Source: an uncultured Prevotellaceae bacterium
GTDB taxonomy: Bacteria > Bacteroidota > Bacteroidia > Bacteroidales > Bacteroidaceae
Direction: 5' to 3'
Assembly: GCA_946624335.1 (NCBI GenBank)
Contig: CAMOSA010000143.1
Location: 1-6,210 of the forward strand
Length of the DNA stretch: 6,210 nucleotides
In this document: piece after piece, positions 5,638 through 6,210 of the stretch
How positions within the stretch are numbered: the first letter of the stretch is position 1
How the letters are laid out: the number at the start of each line of letters is the position of its first letter
Position numbers and translations under genes: made by a program
Notes under the pieces: generated by a model
Databases searched by the model: none
The model's input: the letters and a program-made list of their open reading frames with translations, nothing else
What the model was told of the DNA's origin: nothing

Positions 5638-5821
5638 AAAAATTGTTGCGATTGTATGGTACAGACAGAGAAAGGCGGCGGCAAGAATGCCACCGAGGTG
5701 CACGAGAAACGGAAGGGGGATAATTTGACGGTTTTATAGTTATACGTTTTATTTTCAGTGATTTGTATGCAAATTAGACAATGCGCTGGTTTTGTGGTGG
5801 TTACGGAGGTTTCAAAGAAGG

Positions 5822-5852
5822 CACATAGAACCCACATAGAAGGGGCGTAGAA
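5822..5852. repeat. Three 11-bp-phased copies of CACATAGAA
   Basis: CACATAGAA occurs at 5822-5830 and 5833-5841, with a diverged copy GGCGTAGAA at 5844-5852. The period is exactly 11 bp, about one helical turn, so the copies face the same side of the DNA. No coding frame explains them. Confidence 0.6.
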
Positions 5853-5880
5853 GGAGCACTATTGGAATTGAAAATGGAAA

Positions 5881-5914
5881 GATGGGGCGAATGGGCTTAA
5901 TGGGCGGAATGGGC
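5881..5914. repeat. Tandem 9-bp repeat, AATGGGC plus two variable bases
   Basis: AATGGGC occurs at 5890-5896, 5899-5905 and 5908-5914, a period of exactly 9 bp. GATGGGGCG at 5881-5889 is a probable decayed fourth copy. A 9-bp unit keeps a reading frame, but no frame here looks like a gene. Confidence 0.65.
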
Positions 5915-5934
5915 TATCTATCAGAACAGAAGAA

Positions 5935-6004
5935 AAAATGGCGTTAAAAAAATGGCGTTATTATAAAAAAATAATGATTCCTATTGAAAAAGAAAATGGC
6001 GTTA
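5935..6004. repeat. Three copies of AAAATGGCGTTA
   Basis: The exact 12-mer AAAATGGCGTTA lies at 5935-5946, 5949-5960 and 5993-6004; a partial AATGGCAAAAA follows at 6010. Spacings are 14 and 44 bp. The repeats sit immediately downstream of the terminator of the neighbouring gene and are embedded in A-rich sequence. Confidence 0.65.
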
Positions 6005-6011
6005 ATTTGAA

Positions 6012-6048
6012 TGGCAAAAAGAAAGGGTGCCCGATGGGGACACCCTTT
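6012..6048 (-). terminator. Intrinsic terminator of the gene ending at 6107
   Basis: In the minus-strand RNA AAAGGGUG (6048-6041) pairs with CACCCUUU (6029-6022), 8 bp. It continues after one bulged base into CCC/GGG (6039-6036 region with 6032-6030) around a tiny loop. The 3' arm leads into UUUCUUUUUG (6024-6015). It lies about 60 nt past the stop codon of the upstream gene, as expected for its terminator. The fold is partly symmetrical, but the T run exists only in the minus direction. Confidence 0.82.
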
Positions 6049-6106
6049 GCTACATGTGATGCGGGGCTAATAGCGATTGCAATGCAACCGTGCCCGCACG
6101 GGTCAA

Positions 6107-6210
6107 TTAGAGCTCGGCGAGCTTCTTATAACCTTCATACCTAATCTTGGCATTACGCTCGGTGGCGACGAAGAGTTCTTCGGCCTCCTGGGGGAAGGTC
6201 TTCATCAGCG
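6107..6210 (-). CDS. Partial: C-terminus of a large protein, possibly pyruvate:ferredoxin oxidoreductase
   Basis: The last 33 codons plus the TAA (6109-6107) of a gene entering from the right edge. The residues read LMKTFPQEAEELFVATERNA, then KIRYEGYKKLAEL. An EEL(F) helix followed by A.RNAK.RYE.YKKLAE is what I associate with the C-terminal tail of homodimeric pyruvate:ferredoxin (flavodoxin) oxidoreductase. No cofactor-binding residue falls in the window, so this is a resemblance only. That enzyme would fit the fermentative context, supplying acetyl-CoA and reduced ferredoxin. A terminator follows at 6048-6012, and rex has its own promoter, so the two are separate transcripts. Any other protein with a charged helical tail remains possible. 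Confidence 0.5.
   Translation of the reverse strand, partial: LMKTFPQEAEELFVATERNAKIRYEGYKKLAEL

Larger units (their letters stand above)
5640..6011. other. Gene-free stretch between the upstream gene and rex, rich in short phased repeats
   Basis: No coding region is supported here. Short open frames exist on both strands but have no recognisable protein and overlap repeats, the rex start or the terminator. The half nearer rex (5640-5800) is ordinary AT-rich sequence. The other half is built of three short repeat families, listed separately. No convincing promoter, tRNA, or further structured RNA is visible. Confidence 0.6.

Noticed and set aside
5499..5837. 112-codon minus-strand frame overlapping the rex start
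   Set aside because: It crosses the rex promoter and overlaps the rex coding region out of frame; no recognisable protein.
5822..6004. CRISPR array
   Set aside because: Repeat units are 7-12 bp with spacers of 2-32 bp of mixed length, and no cas gene is present; nothing like a CRISPR layout.
6088..6101. Hairpin CCGTGC/GCACGG just after the stop at 6107 as a terminator
   Set aside because: The loop would be only 2 nt (or 4 nt with a shorter stem) and no U run follows in either direction; the better terminator is at 6048-6012.
5938..6144. 68-codon plus-strand frame with a lysine-rich start
   Set aside because: It is made of the AAAATGGCGTTA repeats, then the terminator hairpin, then the antisense of the upstream gene's 3' end.

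Overview
The window looks like part of the chromosome of an anaerobic, fermentative member of the Bacteroidales (Porphyromonas/Prevotella-like). This rests on the protein families present, the absence of purine-rich ribosome binding sites, GC-rich genes separated by AT-rich gaps, and two good matches to the Bacteroidetes promoter (TTTG, about 20 bp, TAnnTTTG). I cannot name the species. Every gene I can support is on the minus strand, so transcription runs from high to low coordinates.

Layout in the direction of transcription: (1) the C-terminal end of a gene, best guess pyruvate:ferredoxin oxidoreductase (6210-6107), with an intrinsic terminator at 6048-6012; (2) about 370 bp without a gene, holding three families of short phased repeats; (3) rex, the NADH/NAD+-sensing repressor (5575-4937), whose promoter is straddled by a 12-bp perfect inverted repeat; (4) a promoter (4806-4776) followed by a roughly 490-nt leader that carries a textbook cobalamin (B12) riboswitch (4710-4521) and, 150 nt further on, an intrinsic terminator (4369-4322); (5) abfD, 4-hydroxybutyryl-CoA dehydratase (4278-2830); (6) abfT, 4-hydroxybutyrate CoA-transferase (2731-1436); (7) 4-hydroxybutyrate dehydrogenase (1344-229); (8) the first 29 codons of a gene that looks like sucD, CoA-acylating succinate-semialdehyde dehydrogenase (89-1, running off the edge).

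Read as a pathway, SucD reduces succinyl-CoA to succinate semialdehyde, 4HbD reduces that to 4-hydroxybutyrate, AbfT activates it to 4-hydroxybutyryl-CoA, and AbfD converts that to crotonyl-CoA, the entry to butyrate formation. The first two steps consume reduced nicotinamide, which fits rex lying next door.

The most interesting feature is the B12 riboswitch in front of a pathway in which no enzyme uses B12. The bases just after the B12 box can pair with the 5' arm of the downstream terminator, and the same bases also form the closing P1 stem of the aptamer. This predicts termination when B12 is bound and read-through when it is not. The biological logic would be a choice of fate for succinyl-CoA: with B12 it can go through B12-dependent methylmalonyl-CoA mutase to propionate; without B12 the 4-hydroxybutyrate/crotonyl-CoA route is switched on. 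This is inference from sequence and known biochemistry; I do not know whether it has been described.
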